Of a DNA stretch of 64,000 bases, positions 34,701 to 42,926 are shown in pieces. This DNA is from JABDQW01 sp942492025 (lineage in GTDB: Bacteria > Pseudomonadota > Gammaproteobacteria > SZUA-229). The stretch spans positions 62,001-126,000 of the forward strand of contig CALODJ010000010.1 in NCBI GenBank assembly GCA_942492025.1, in the 5' to 3' direction. The position numbers were made by a program, and so were the translations under genes. The notes below the pieces were generated by a model. The model did not search any database. It saw only the letters and a program-made list of their open reading frames with translations, and was not told the DNA's origin. Each line of letters opens with the position of its first letter. The first letter of the stretch is position 1.

Positions 34701-37485
34701 GCACACCCGAACGCAGGATCGCGTCGAGGCAAATCAGGCTGTCGTAGGGCAAAAAGACCAGCGTCAGCAAAGCGAGCACTAACGGGTGGCCGGCGGATTT
34801 AGCGGTCAGGCTCAGGTGCAGCAGCCAGTCGCGTTCATCCGCTTTGCTGATGAGCCCGATCAGGGTGGAAAGCATCGTCGGCAGGAACACCACGCTGGCG
34901 ACCAGCAGGGTCCACAACCACACCGGTCCCGGACCCAACAGCCAGCCGCCCGCGAGCAAGGCCAGCAGCGCTGGCGACACCAGGCTGCGTCGAAGATTGT
35001 CGAAAATTTTCCACATCGACAGCGCGCTGAGCGGGTTCGGTTGTCGTTTCGCCTTCGCTCCAGCTGGCTTGGTCGACGCATCCGGGCCCGGTGGTCCGGG
35101 CACGCGTGACAGTAACCAGCCGGCAATTTGCCAGTCGCCGCGTATCCAGCGGTGGCGCCGGCTGGCGTCCATCGCATAACTGGACGGATGCTCTTCAATA
35201 AGGACGACATCGGTCACCAGCGCTGAACGCGCATAACCGCTCTCCAGCAAGTCGTGACTGAGAATGAGATTCTCCGGAAAGCGTCCATCGACGGCCTGAC
35301 GAAAAGCGTCCACATCGTAGATGCCCTTGCCGATGAATGAACCCTCGTCGAAAATATCCTGGTACACATCCGAGACTTCACGCGTGTACGGATCGATGCC
35401 TGACTCACCCGCGAACAATCGGGTAAAGCGTGACTGGCCTGCACTGGTCAGGCTGATCGAAGCGCGGGGTTGCAGGATCGCGTAGCCTTCGACGATGCGT
35501 CCCTTGTCGGCATCGTACACCGGCCGATTGAGCGGATGCGCGATGGTGGCGACCAGTGCGCGCGCCGCGTCGCGCGGCAGCTGCGTGTCGGTATCCAGCG
35601 TGATGACGTATTTGACCGAAGCGAGCATGGAGACGTCACCGGCAATCTCCGAAAAGGCCGTTTGTTCCTCGCCCCGAAGCAGGGCATTGAACTGTTCCAG
35701 CTTGCCGCGCTTGCGCTCATAGCCCATCCACACCTGATCGACTGGATTCCACACCCGGGGCCGATGAAACAGATAGAAGATGCACGGGCGGTCTTCGCGA
35801 TAGCTCTCGTTGAGTGCCTCGATCGCGGCGCGCGCGTAGACGAGAGTTGGCTCATCATCCGGCAAGGTCCGCTCGGGCGCGTCATGAAAATCCGTCAGCA
35901 AGGCAAAGAACAGGTTCGCATCGCGATTACCGAGATAGCGGATCTCCAGGGCTTCGACAAGCTCATCGATCTCTTGCCGCCCGCCCAGCAGCGTGGGAAC
36001 AACCACCATGGTGCGGTGACCTATGGGGATGCCGCTGGAAAAATCCAGCCGGGGTAGCGTGCGAGGCGGCAGCACGCGCGTGACCAGTAGGTTCACCAGT
36101 GCAACGGCCAGTGCAGAGGTGCCGATAATGCCGCTGGCAGCAAACAACCAGTAGCGCCAGTCAGCCGGCGCGAAGCCGTCAAAAGTAGACAGCACGGCCG
36201 CCGTCGCCAGCGCGGTGAGCAACAGCACGGGGGCGAGGTAAAGACTCAGGCGGAAGCGCCGGCTCGAGCGCCTGATCCGCAAGCTCCACGGCAAACGGCA
36301 GCCGACGGCCTGTTCCAGCAGGCGGCGACCGCGATCGATCAGGTAAAACCCGACATGCGTGCTACGCTCGCCGGCTTTCAACTGCGCTGCGGCCGTCTGC
36401 GCAAGGTCAATGGCTTCGCGCGCCACCTCGATCTCGGTGCACGAACTGACTCTCGCGACGTCTTCGATGGCATGCCGGTAGCGGTCGCGGGTGGCGAAAT
36501 CCTGGCTGGTGTATATCCCCGCCGGATCATGATGCAAGGTGAGTTCGACGACACTGAGCGACTCGACATAATCCCGCCAGTCCATTGCGCCGATGAAACG
36601 CAGACTGCCGATGCTGTTTGCGATGGAGATCTGGTTGGCCGCGGCGGTGCGGGCGGCTGCCGCTGACAACTGTGTTGCGGTCACTCCCTGTTCGATCAGT
36701 TTTTGCTCGACCCAGGTTTGTACGAACGCCATGGCGGACCCCTGGGCCTGGAGCCTTGCGTAAAATTCCTCCACGAACGGCGCGGTCAGCGGCACATCGG
36801 CGTTGGCAAACTCGGCGAGCAACTGGATAAGCTGTTTCGGCTCGCTTTCGGCTGTGGCGAGCATGCGGTCAGCCCAGGTGATGGCCGCATCGCGCTCCTC
36901 GCGCCGATGGGCGATATGCAGTCCAACGCGGCGCAGGTTTTCCAGCAGCGCCAACTGCAGCATGATCGGGAAGGCCCACAATTCACCCAGCTTTAGCGGT
37001 TCAGCACTCTGGTAAGCGGCGACGAACTGCGTGGCGTTGTCGCTGTCGACACGGCCATCCATGTGGGAGATCAGTTCCAACGCCAGGTCATAGATGCGGG
37101 GGAAACCGGCGGAAGGGCCCTCAGCCAGTCGTGGCAACTGCCTGCTGTAACCGCGCGGAAGATGGCGACGCGCCAGAGCGATTTGCTGCTCGATCAGGTA
37201 GAAATTGTCGAGCAACCAGGCCTCTGCCGGCACGATCCGCTGTCCCGGTGTGACTGCGGCTGTGACCACGTCATACGCCGCCCGTAAAACGCGCGCATTA
37301 TCCGTCAGCCTTGGCAGCAAGCGGTCCGGCCCCGGGCGCGGATCGATGCTGTGCTGGCCAGCCAGGGTGAGTGCATGACGCTTCAGCTGCTCGATACTGA
37401 ACAGCTCCGAGCGCAGCAACTCGGTATCCCGGTCGTGATGCATCATATGGCCGACGCCCGCTGCAAAGCCGAACTTTTTAAACAC
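28762..37485 (-). CDS. ndvB: Cyclic beta-1,2-glucan synthase (NdvB/ChvB type)
   Basis: A 2907-residue giant, close to the length of ChvB/NdvB. The N-terminal third carries membrane helices (LYLAPVLLLTALATAAVL near residue 420; two more groups near 860-1000). Between them is a GT84 glycosyltransferase with VKYVITLDTDTQLPRDAA (about 620-640) and further metal-binding Asp residues. A central glucoamylase-like region, recently linked to ring closure, follows, then two GH94-like modules with GAYGFRDQLQDTMAL and the catalytic GCGDWNDGMNMVG near 2575. The enzyme uses UDP-glucose to build protein-linked beta-1,2-glucan, trims it by phosphorolysis and releases rings to the periplasm. GTG start 37485 has GAGGAG upstream. 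No ndvA-type exporter is in view. Confidence 0.95.
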   Translation of the reverse strand: MFKKFGFAAGVGHMMHHDRDTELLRSELFSIEQLKRHALTLAGQHSIDPRPGPDRLLPRLTDNARVLRAAYDVVTAAVTPGQRIVPAEAWLLDNFYLIEQQIALARRHLPRGYSRQLPRLAEGPSAGFPRIYDLALELISHMDGRVDSDNATQFVAAYQSAEPLKLGELWAFPIMLQLALLENLRRVGLHIAHRREERDAAITWADRMLATAESEPKQLIQLLAEFANADVPLTAPFVEEFYARLQAQGSAMAFVQTWVEQKLIEQGVTATQLSAAAARTAAANQISIANSIGSLRFIGAMDWRDYVESLSVVELTLHHDPAGIYTSQDFATRDRYRHAIEDVARVSSCTEIEVAREAIDLAQTAAAQLKAGERSTHVGFYLIDRGRRLLEQAVGCRLPWSLRIRRSSRRFRLSLYLAPVLLLTALATAAVLSTFDGFAPADWRYWLFAASGIIGTSALAVALVNLLVTRVLPPRTLPRLDFSSGIPIGHRTMVVVPTLLGGRQEIDELVEALEIRYLGNRDANLFFALLTDFHDAPERTLPDDEPTLVYARAAIEALNESYREDRPCIFYLFHRPRVWNPVDQVWMGYERKRGKLEQFNALLRGEEQTAFSEIAGDVSMLASVKYVITLDTDTQLPRDAARALVATIAHPLNRPVYDADKGRIVEGYAILQPRASISLTSAGQSRFTRLFAGESGIDPYTREVSDVYQDIFDEGSFIGKGIYDVDAFRQAVDGRFPENLILSHDLLESGYARSALVTDVVLIEEHPSSYAMDASRRHRWIRGDWQIAGWLLSRVPGPPGPDASTKPAGAKAKRQPNPLSALSMWKIFDNLRRSLVSPALLALLAGGWLLGPGPVWLWTLLVASVVFLPTMLSTLIGLISKADERDWLLHLSLTAKSAGHPLVLALLTLVFLPYDSLICLDAILRSGVRMLFTRRGLLRWQLPSYARRNARRSVLNFMREMWIAPVVALALGFVLWQTRPAEWIFWAPVLLCWLLSPVIGWWISRPFLPREPDLTAEQRAFLRTSARRTWRFFADFVSPEDNWLPPDNFQEYPAPVIASRTSPTNMGMALLANLAAYDFGYICAAECLQLAENTLATMEKLERYRGHFYNWYDTHTLKPLSPQYVSSVDSGNLAGSLLTLQAGLIELKHQPVLSSSAFQGLQDTLRVFVEHLPASPTPELAQQVGFLQDTLHALTLPEPTASDRTTATAPQTLAGACSLLDEIHRTDGALVAWLPLDIDIDGELYYWAQAFDGQVSAMLQDLRLLVPGPEMGSQTFSNIPTLAELARAGAAGTTAPRFTHALERLRIIDDLVARCRELAQMDFEFLYDRSRNLLTIGYDVAERRRDPACYDLLASEARLASFLLIAQGQVPQKHWFSLGRLLTSHGSHISLISWSGSMFEYLMPKLIMPSFDNTLLEQTCKAAVSRQIEYGRQRAVPWGISESCYNATDMHQVYQYRAFGVPGLGLKRGLGDDLVIAPYASALALTVLPLAACRNLQSLAGNGFLGDYGFYEAVDYTPSRVPRGKHHAIVPVFMAHHQGMSLLAFEHALLNRPMQRRFMSDPLARATELLLQERVPKRGTSLHLHAAEVSANARPAAAESGEIMRVFTDPNTPIPEVHLLSNGRYHVMATHAGGGYSRWRELAVTRWREDTTADGWGTFIYLRDRDSERYWSSTHQPTLCEADHYEAIFVQARAEYRRRDQAIETHTEISVSPEDDVEIRRVTLTNLSSRRRHIEVTSYAEVVLAPLNADLAHRAFSNLFVQTEILPERQAILCTRRPRTPGEQVPWMFHLLAAPEAVADEPSYETDRARFIGRGRTAVNPLVLDNTDSPSTLSNTDGSVLDPIVAIRRTISLSADESATVQIISGVADTREAALAVLDRYCDRHFVERAFEMAWFQSQEVLRHINASEADAQVYGRLAGSVIYANALRRAAPSVISRNTLGQPGLWSFAVSGDLPIVLVRIGDINRIDLVKQVLQAHTYWRMKGLLSDLVIVNEDFSGYRAELHDRIIGMINAGPEAQIIDRPGGVFVRRAEELSEEDRVLFQSVARVVLTDSAETLVEQVLRRVPAERVPERLNPVRQAEAEPQQPLMVRDRIFCNGLGGFTPDGREYVITLEPGQSTPAPWVNVIASPHIGTVVSDSGSAYTWVENAHEFRLTPWHNDTLSDSSGEALYIRDEETGAFWSPTPLPARGESGYVCRHGFGYSVFEHYQAGISSELYTYVSMDAAVKFAVVKLRNHSGRSRRLSLTGYWELVLGEWRHSNLMHIVTEMDPHSGALIARNAYGRECAGRVVFAHVSSKGYSEAERTLTGNRTEFIGRNGSLASPAAMRRERLSGRTGAGLDPCAAIQSRIELADGQEREIVFVFGAARNTDEAQHFIRQYGGPAGARQALEAVWEYWNHTLGAVQVETPDNALDVLANGWLLYQTLSCRLWGRSGYYQSGGAYGFRDQLQDTMALIHATPWLAREQLIRCAGRQFLQGDVQHWWHPPNGQGVRTHFSDDYLWLPYAACRYVRATGDSGVLDESVHFLEGRELNPEEEAYYDQPQRSAEAASLYEHCVRAIRHGLRFGEHQLPLMGCGDWNDGMNMVGHQGKGESVWLAWFLYENLQLFAGLAHDRGDHSFAEECSAQAALLRNNIEDNAWDGDWYRRAWFDDGAVLGSSDNDECQIDSISQSWAVISGGGDPARARQAMAAVDNRLVRRDAQLIQLLDPPFDKSDLEPGYIKGYVPGVRENGGQYTHAAIWATTAFAMLGDSERAWELFAMLNPINHAWQPQQIERYKVEPYVMCADIYAAPPHTGRGGWTWYTGAAGWMYRLSVETLLGLQLEVDHLHLAPCIPAQWPSYKIHYRYRETVYHISVKRVDEASARSIRVTLDGTEVSGAGIDAAGRPRGMIPLVDDRREHYVEVELS

Positions 37486-37813
37486 TATGAACTTCTCCTC
37501 GCTTGAAGACGCGGTGATGATTGCAACGCCAGCCAATCGAAGGTGAAAATCCCGATAGTTTCATCGAAAGTGAATCCGACGAACACGGCCAGGGTTACGA
37601 AATAGTGTGATCGTGCAATCACAGCGTCAGCCCGGCATGGGTGAATACAACAACGCCAGGATTACAAAACCGACCCAGGGGTATCACACGGAGTTTAGAT
37701 GGAAGACAGACCGATGAACACCTCGATAGCGGTGTGCATCGGCACAATTACGGATACTAATGTCTGCAGCGCTGATACCCCCACGCGGGGTCTAGGTATC
37801 AGCCCGATCCAAT

Positions 37814-37942
37814 TTAAACAGACCTGTCATTGAACAGAGAATGCCCGGTCTCCTTTTTGAGCTTCTTTGCCGCTTTCTTTTCTTTCGGCGTCATGGCCGC
37901 TTTCTTCTTTTCTTCCCTGTGACTTTTTCGTTCTTTAGTCAT
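37814..37942 (-). CDS. Small, highly basic protein
   Basis: A 42-residue protein (MTKERKSHREEKKKAAMTPK, then EKKAAKKLKKETGHSLFNDRSV). It is almost entirely charged, with Lys about 30 percent. Similar tiny Lys-rich ORFs are annotated as hypothetical in other gammaproteobacteria. Its ATG overlaps the stop of the upstream open frame (ATGA), which argues that it is translated. Nucleic-acid binding is possible but unproven. Confidence 0.55.
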   Translation of the reverse strand: MTKERKSHREEKKKAAMTPKEKKAAKKLKKETGHSLFNDRSV

Positions 37943-38142
37943 GATGTTTGTTCCAGATAGTTGATAGGATTTTTGCACGCCAGGTATTCCCATACCCTGG
38001 TCGCCTGAGCCCGATCAATCGTGATCTGGCGAGGTTTTGGAACGTACTGAACGCCGGAAAAAGCTTGTTTGTCCTTCAGGAATTGGGGAGTATCGGCAAT
38101 CTGCCGAGAGAAACCGCAAGGCGGCGAGGAGCATGCTCTAAT
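37939..38142 (-). pseudogene. Open fragment preceding the small basic protein
   Basis: A 67-codon open stretch without an evident start, reading IADTPQFLKDKQAFSGVQYV and ending WEYLACKNPINYLEQTS. It overlaps the next gene by ATGA. It looks like the 3' end of a gene truncated near 38140. Family not recognised. From 38143 to 38359 nothing is seen. Confidence 0.35.
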
Positions 38143-38359
38143 CTAGCACATTAAACGCTTGAGTTTCTGGCTAAATATGACAGGTGAAAACGAGCTCCGG
38201 GAGCGCCTGCCTCAGCCAGGTGGACCATCCTGCGACACCTGAACAACCATGCTGCTGCGCTGTGACGGGTTCAGGTGTTTCATTGTGCATGGCGTTACGA
38301 AGAGAAGTGAAACTGTGCGCTGACCCGAATGGCACTTACTAAAGCTGTAAATCGGTGAG

Positions 38360-38435
38360 GTAGGGTGCGCCGTGCGCACCGAAATCAGTCGAGCGTGTAT
38401 GATTTCCGATCAATGGTGCGCACGGCGCACCCTAC
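38360..38435. repeat. MITE B, copy 2
   Basis: A 76-bp palindromic element with arms beginning GTAGGGTGCGCCGTGCGC and a ~28-bp centre. Same family as 20765-20834. Confidence 0.87.
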
Positions 38436-38639
38436 AGTAGATCTCGTTTATTTCGATACCGAATTACGTAAAACATATAGCAATGACGAATCTACTGTAA
38501 AAATGTGCATTTTCAGCTTAAGTAAGTGCCATTCCCTACGCCCCCTTTTACTGCTATACGTCCCCTTTTACTGCTAATGTTTAATAACCTGATTCAGGCC
38601 TCAATGACAACAACGCCACAAGATGGAGAGTTATTAATT

Positions 38640-40814
38640 TTGTTTAGAACAGCTCATCTACCGGCTTTTCTGTTCGTTACCCTGATCGCCAGTCTGCTGA
38701 CAGCCTGCAGCAGTAGTGACAGCACAGACACGCTGAGTGGCCTCGACACCCTGCCGAGCAACACCACTTGCCTGGCGAGCGTGTTTGAAGGCAGCATTGT
38801 CAGCGGTAGCCTGAAACTCGAACGCAGCTATGCGAACCTGACGCTTCCGCCGATGACGGCCATGACCATGCGACCGGGCGACAGTACGCGCTGGTACGTG
38901 GCGGACCGCAATGGCCGGATCTGGTGGTTCGATGCGACCAATGACAACACGGCGCAGCTTAACCTGGCGCTCGACATCACCAGCTCAGTCGATGCGGCTG
39001 GCGAAGGCGGATTGCTGGACATCGCCTTCCACCCCGATTTCGCCAGCAATGGCTATATCTATGTTCACTACACGGCCACCGGTCCGAATTCGAGTACGCC
39101 GCTGATTTCTCACACAGCCCGTTTCACCACGAACAATGGTGGCGACAGCTTCGAACCGGCCAGCGAGTTCACTGTCCTGACCGTCAATCAACCCTATACT
39201 AACCACAACGGCGGCAAGATCGGATTTGGCACAGACGGCTACCTGTATATCGGCCTCGGTGACGGCGGCAGCGGCGGCGATCCGCAGAATCACGCCCAGA
39301 ACACCAATGATCTGCTCGGCGCCATGGTGCGTATCGACATTGACAGTGGCACGCCCTACGCCATCCCCGCCGATAATCCATTTATAAGCGGAGGCGGGCG
39401 CGCGGAAATCTACGCCTGGGGGCTGCGTAACCCCTGGCGCTGGAGTTTTGATCAGCTCACGGATGCACTCTGGCTGGGCGATGTCGGCCAGTCCAGCTGG
39501 GAAGAGGTGGACATCATCGTCAACGGGGGTAATTACGGCTGGCGCTGTTACGAGGGCACCCATCCGTACAATACCAGCGGCTGCGCTCCCGCCAGCAACT
39601 ACATCATGCCGGTCGCCGAGTATGGCCGCACCGAGGGCGCATCCATCACCGGGGGCTATGTCTACCGCGGCACTGCGATCCCCGCACTGACAGGTGTCTA
39701 CGTATTCACAGATTTCTCCTCGGGTACCATCTGGGGGCTGTTTCCGACCGGCACCGGGGATTACCAGCGTCAGACCCTGATCCCGACGACCGGCAGCGGT
39801 ATCGCAGCCATGGGACAGGGCAACGACGGTGAGCTCTACTTCCTCAACCTCTACAACAATCAGATCCACCGGCTCACCAAGGATGCGCAAGCGCCCGGGG
39901 GCGGTCCACCCGTGCAGCTCTCCGCCACCGGTTGCGTCGACCCCGGCAATCCAGCTGAACCCGCACCGGGCCTGATTCCCTATGCGGTGAACCTGTCTTT
40001 CTGGTCGGACGCTGCCGAAAAGGAACGCTACCTGGCCGTACCCGACGGAGCGACCATTGACGTTGCAGCTGATGGTGATTTCGACATGCCGCATGGATCT
40101 GTGCTACTCAAGCACTTCCGCTTGAATGGCAACCTCATCGAGACCCGGTTTATGGTTCGCCTGGATGATGGCAGCTGGGCAGGTTACGCCTATGAATGGA
40201 ATGCCAGCCGGACAGACGCCCAGCTCGTCGACCTCGGCGGCAAAGACGTGAGCATTGATGGCCAGACCTGGCATTACCCGTCCCGCGCGGAGTGCCTGGC
40301 ATGTCACACAGTCGCCGCTGGCGGCAGCCTCGGACTGGAAACTCTGCAGCTCAACCGCACCCAGACCTACCCGGTAACGGGGCGCACCGCGAACCAACTG
40401 GACACCTTCAATGCCATCGGCCTGCTGAGTGCACCGCTGAACCCGGACCTGAAAAACGCTGCCCTGGCGACACCGGATTCTTCGGCAGCGCTTGAGCTGC
40501 GCGCACGCAGCTATCTCCATGCCAACTGCGCCAACTGCCACCGCCCCGGCGGAACCACGCAGGCGAACATGGACCTGCGCTATGACACCGCCTTTGCTGC
40601 CATGGGCATCTGTGATGTGACGCCACAAAACGGTGACCTGGGCATCACCGACGCAAGACTGTTTGCCCCCGGCGAGCCAGCCCGTTCGCTGATACTCGAA
40701 CGCATCAGCCGGCTGGACAGCACGCGCATGCCACCGTCCTCGAGCAATAGGGTCGACCCGGATGGTATCGCCTTGATTGCAGACTGGATCACTGCAGTGA
40801 GCAGCTGTAACTGA
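38640..40814 (+). CDS. Lipoprotein PQQ-type sugar dehydrogenase fused to a two-haem domain
   Basis: About 724 residues. TTG at 38640 with GGAGAG 9 bp upstream gives a perfect lipoprotein signal ending LTAC; ATG 38604 is the alternative. Residues ~60-400 form a six-bladed propeller of the soluble glucose/sorbosone dehydrogenase type (GEGGLLDIAFHPDF, YTNHNGGKIGFGTDGYLYIG, AWGLRNPWRWSFD, GQSSWEEVDII). The C-terminal ~270 residues contain two c-type haem sites, CLACH and CANCH, as in the HNE_0200/SO_2930-like family. The likely role is PQQ-dependent oxidation of a sugar or alcohol at the membrane surface, with electrons passed through the attached haems to the respiratory chain. It stands alone. 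Confidence 0.85.
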   Translation: MFRTAHLPAFLFVTLIASLLTACSSSDSTDTLSGLDTLPSNTTCLASVFEGSIVSGSLKLERSYANLTLPPMTAMTMRPGDSTRWYVADRNGRIWWFDATNDNTAQLNLALDITSSVDAAGEGGLLDIAFHPDFASNGYIYVHYTATGPNSSTPLISHTARFTTNNGGDSFEPASEFTVLTVNQPYTNHNGGKIGFGTDGYLYIGLGDGGSGGDPQNHAQNTNDLLGAMVRIDIDSGTPYAIPADNPFISGGGRAEIYAWGLRNPWRWSFDQLTDALWLGDVGQSSWEEVDIIVNGGNYGWRCYEGTHPYNTSGCAPASNYIMPVAEYGRTEGASITGGYVYRGTAIPALTGVYVFTDFSSGTIWGLFPTGTGDYQRQTLIPTTGSGIAAMGQGNDGELYFLNLYNNQIHRLTKDAQAPGGGPPVQLSATGCVDPGNPAEPAPGLIPYAVNLSFWSDAAEKERYLAVPDGATIDVAADGDFDMPHGSVLLKHFRLNGNLIETRFMVRLDDGSWAGYAYEWNASRTDAQLVDLGGKDVSIDGQTWHYPSRAECLACHTVAAGGSLGLETLQLNRTQTYPVTGRTANQLDTFNAIGLLSAPLNPDLKNAALATPDSSAALELRARSYLHANCANCHRPGGTTQANMDLRYDTAFAAMGICDVTPQNGDLGITDARLFAPGEPARSLILERISRLDSTRMPPSSSNRVDPDGIALIADWITAVSSCN

Positions 40815-40871
40815 ACAGGGTAAAGGGATCAGACACCATTACCAATTCTAAATAATTAAAGGGATCTGGCC

Positions 40872-41107
40872 CATTGCTGTCCCACTTAATTGTCTCATCC
40901 CGATGCTTGGTCCTATACATTTCCCATTATTCTATGGCTTGTCTGTAGATAGACTTGAATCTCCGGAGCAGAATGAATGTTGTGTTTGGCGAACACAAGA
41001 ACCTCTTATCGTCCACGTCATACCTGCGTAGGCAGGCATCCAGCGTCTTAAGTCACTGGATCCCGGCCAAAAACATGCCGGGATGACGATTATGTGGGAC
41101 AGCAGTG
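40872..41107. mobile_element. Transposase-less element with IS4-like ends
   Basis: Left CATTGCTGTCCCAC and right GTGGGACAGCAGTG are near-copies of the termini of the intact IS at 15457-16729. The 236-bp interior contains a dispersed palindrome (GTCACTGGATCCCGGCC, CATGCCGGGATGACG) and no ORF. No exact target duplication is seen; a GGATCTG lies on both sides but offset. Confidence 0.5.
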
Positions 41108-41110
41108 GAT

Positions 41111-41206
41111 CTGAAAATCATAAGTCGTCTCCTGGTTGGGTGGTAAGCCCATCTGAGTTTATCTCTGGATGCCTCCGGCCGGGAGGCGACGACTTATGGT
41201 TTTCAG
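41111..41206. repeat. 96-bp element with 19-bp inverted repeats
   Basis: CTGAAAATCATAAGTCGTC (41111-41129) is matched at 41188-41206 by its complement with one mismatch; the symmetry extends a few bases inward. It has no coding content. It lies directly after the IS4-like end, perhaps as another mobile palindrome. Confidence 0.6.
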
Positions 41207-41267
41207 AGCCTTACAATTTACATGTGAAATGTAAGGCCTGACCCTGAAAATTTTACTCAATATTTCC

Positions 41268-41378
41268 TGGCGAGCGCGGTTTTTTCCAACTGAGGATGGA
41301 ATTCGGAACGGATTCGTACTTGGAGTCGAGTGAATGACTATGACTAACTGGGAAATACCGGTTGCTATTGGGGTTACA
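41268..41378 (+). repeat. S repeat, copy 3, abutting an IS
   Basis: Matches copy 2 (GGCGAGCGCGGT, GGAATTCGGAA, CGGTTG...TTACAGGG) and runs straight into the left end of the IS4 element. A short inverted piece of the same sequence (complement of ATTACCCGAGAATCAACTG) lies on the other side at 42826-42845. Confidence 0.6.
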
Positions 41379-42824
41379 GGGCAATGCCAGTAAGTTAAGC
41401 TGTAAGGTGTTCATTATAAGGCACTTTTATAGGCCGGATAATGGATGTCATTCTTGATAATTTTCAGCTTCCTTGGTGTTGATCGGTCTTTTCGGACCGC
41501 TTCCACCGTTCTACTGATATAACGCAGCGTGCGTTCAATCAGCAAGCTAATGTCAGTGTGCGCGTGTAAAACCAGATGAACGATTCGGTGCTTCATCTTT
41601 GATAGGGCCTGGGCAAAGTTTATCTGGTAGTTTCGTTTTAAATGCTTGGTTTGTTTAGCCGTTATTTGCTGTGCACCCAGCGCCATCAAAGCGGTTAAAT
41701 TCGCCGCCACGATTTTGGCATAGAAGTCCTGTTGCACCGACAAGGCGGATTTGCCGGAAAAGTTCTCGATTTCCACCCATTGCTTTAAACGCTTATAGTT
41801 TTCTTCAATACCCCAGCGCAGGTGATACAACGACTTGAAGATGTGCGCCGGATATTGATCTGCGTCCATCAAATTGGTGATCAGTACCTCGACTTCATTG
41901 TCCAGCTCGACACGGATCAATCGGAGTTTTATCGGCGTTTCGGGTAGGCCTTTTTGTTGGCAGATACTGATCGCGGTTTTCCTTGGCGTAAACGTCACCA
42001 TTGCTTCATTTTTATTGCTCGCAATAAAGTCTTTAACCACCAGGTCCCTGTTCGTTCTGGCACGCATACAAAACGCGTGATTATGCTGTATATGCAGTGT
42101 ATACAGCCAAAAGGCGTTGTAGCCGCGGTCATAAATGATCAGGTCATTGTCATCGGCGTAGGCTAGATGCTGTTGCGCACACATTCGTTCTGAAGTGCCC
42201 TTCGGATTGATGCTGGCATCAATCACTAAGTGGTTCAGCACATCGTAGAAAACCGAGGCCATACCCATGGGGCAATCAGCTCGACCGTCTCTGCCTTTCT
42301 GAACACCGAAATAAGCGGTGATGTCAGTTTCAGGAGGCAGCCTGATGACGCTGCCATCAATCGCGCACAGCCGAAAGCCTTTCCAAGTCTTATGCTGGTG
42401 TCCTGAATGATAAATGGTGTCAATCAGCTGATGGTTGAGTTCAATAAATGCGGTCGGAGAGAGCTGTTTTCTCGCCTGGAAAAACGCCGATTTCGTGACC
42501 TGTTGGGTCGCCTCGTTGTTATCATTTATTGCGTTGAAAAACTGATCAAGTTCAACCTGGTTTGAGTGCTTTCTCAGGTTCAGCAGATAAAGCATCAGCG
42601 TGGGAAAATTCAGTGAGCGATTACGGGTAAAGGCACGCTCGGAGAGGCGGTGCTTGTGTTTGAATGCGGTGTCGTGAATAATTCTATTTATGCATGCATA
42701 AGTATTTTCAAATTAGCGTTGTCAATGACATGGAAGCGTCTCCTGAGGTATGAAAAGGGATGTTTCATAAGGACTTTATTTTAAGATTATCAAACAGTTA
42801 TTGCTTAACTTACTGGCATTGCCC
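41379..42824 (-). mobile_element. IS4-family insertion sequence (second type)
   Basis: A 1446-bp element with perfect 22-bp inverted ends (41379-41400 and 42803-42824; they start GGGCAATGCCAGTAAG). Similarity of the flanks continues about 20 bp outward in inverted form. No direct target repeat is obvious. It carries one transposase. Confidence 0.9.
41414..42595 (-). CDS. IS4-family transposase
   Basis: At least 393 residues. DDE motifs: CAIDGSVIRLPPE, LIIYDRGYNAFW and LYHLRWGIEENYKRLK, which fits Y-x2-R-x3-E-x6-K. The reading frame is open upstream of the ATG at 42595 (HDTAFKHKHRLSERAFTRNR), and similar proteins have this part, so the true start is probably near 42690 at a non-standard codon, or the original ATG has mutated. 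It is unlike the transposase at 15557. Confidence 0.88.
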   Translation of the reverse strand: MLYLLNLRKHSNQVELDQFFNAINDNNEATQQVTKSAFFQARKQLSPTAFIELNHQLIDTIYHSGHQHKTWKGFRLCAIDGSVIRLPPETDITAYFGVQKGRDGRADCPMGMASVFYDVLNHLVIDASINPKGTSERMCAQQHLAYADDNDLIIYDRGYNAFWLYTLHIQHNHAFCMRARTNRDLVVKDFIASNKNEAMVTFTPRKTAISICQQKGLPETPIKLRLIRVELDNEVEVLITNLMDADQYPAHIFKSLYHLRWGIEENYKRLKQWVEIENFSGKSALSVQQDFYAKIVAANLTALMALGAQQITAKQTKHLKRNYQINFAQALSKMKHRIVHLVLHAHTDISLLIERTLRYISRTVEAVRKDRSTPRKLKIIKNDIHYPAYKSAL

Positions 42825-42926
42825 TATTACCCGAGAATCAACTGTTATTTTCTAGGTCCCGGCAACCTGTGTATGGCTAATTGATATTCAAGCTGCTGTG
42901 GGAAGCTGGTATAGCCCCCGGCAGTG

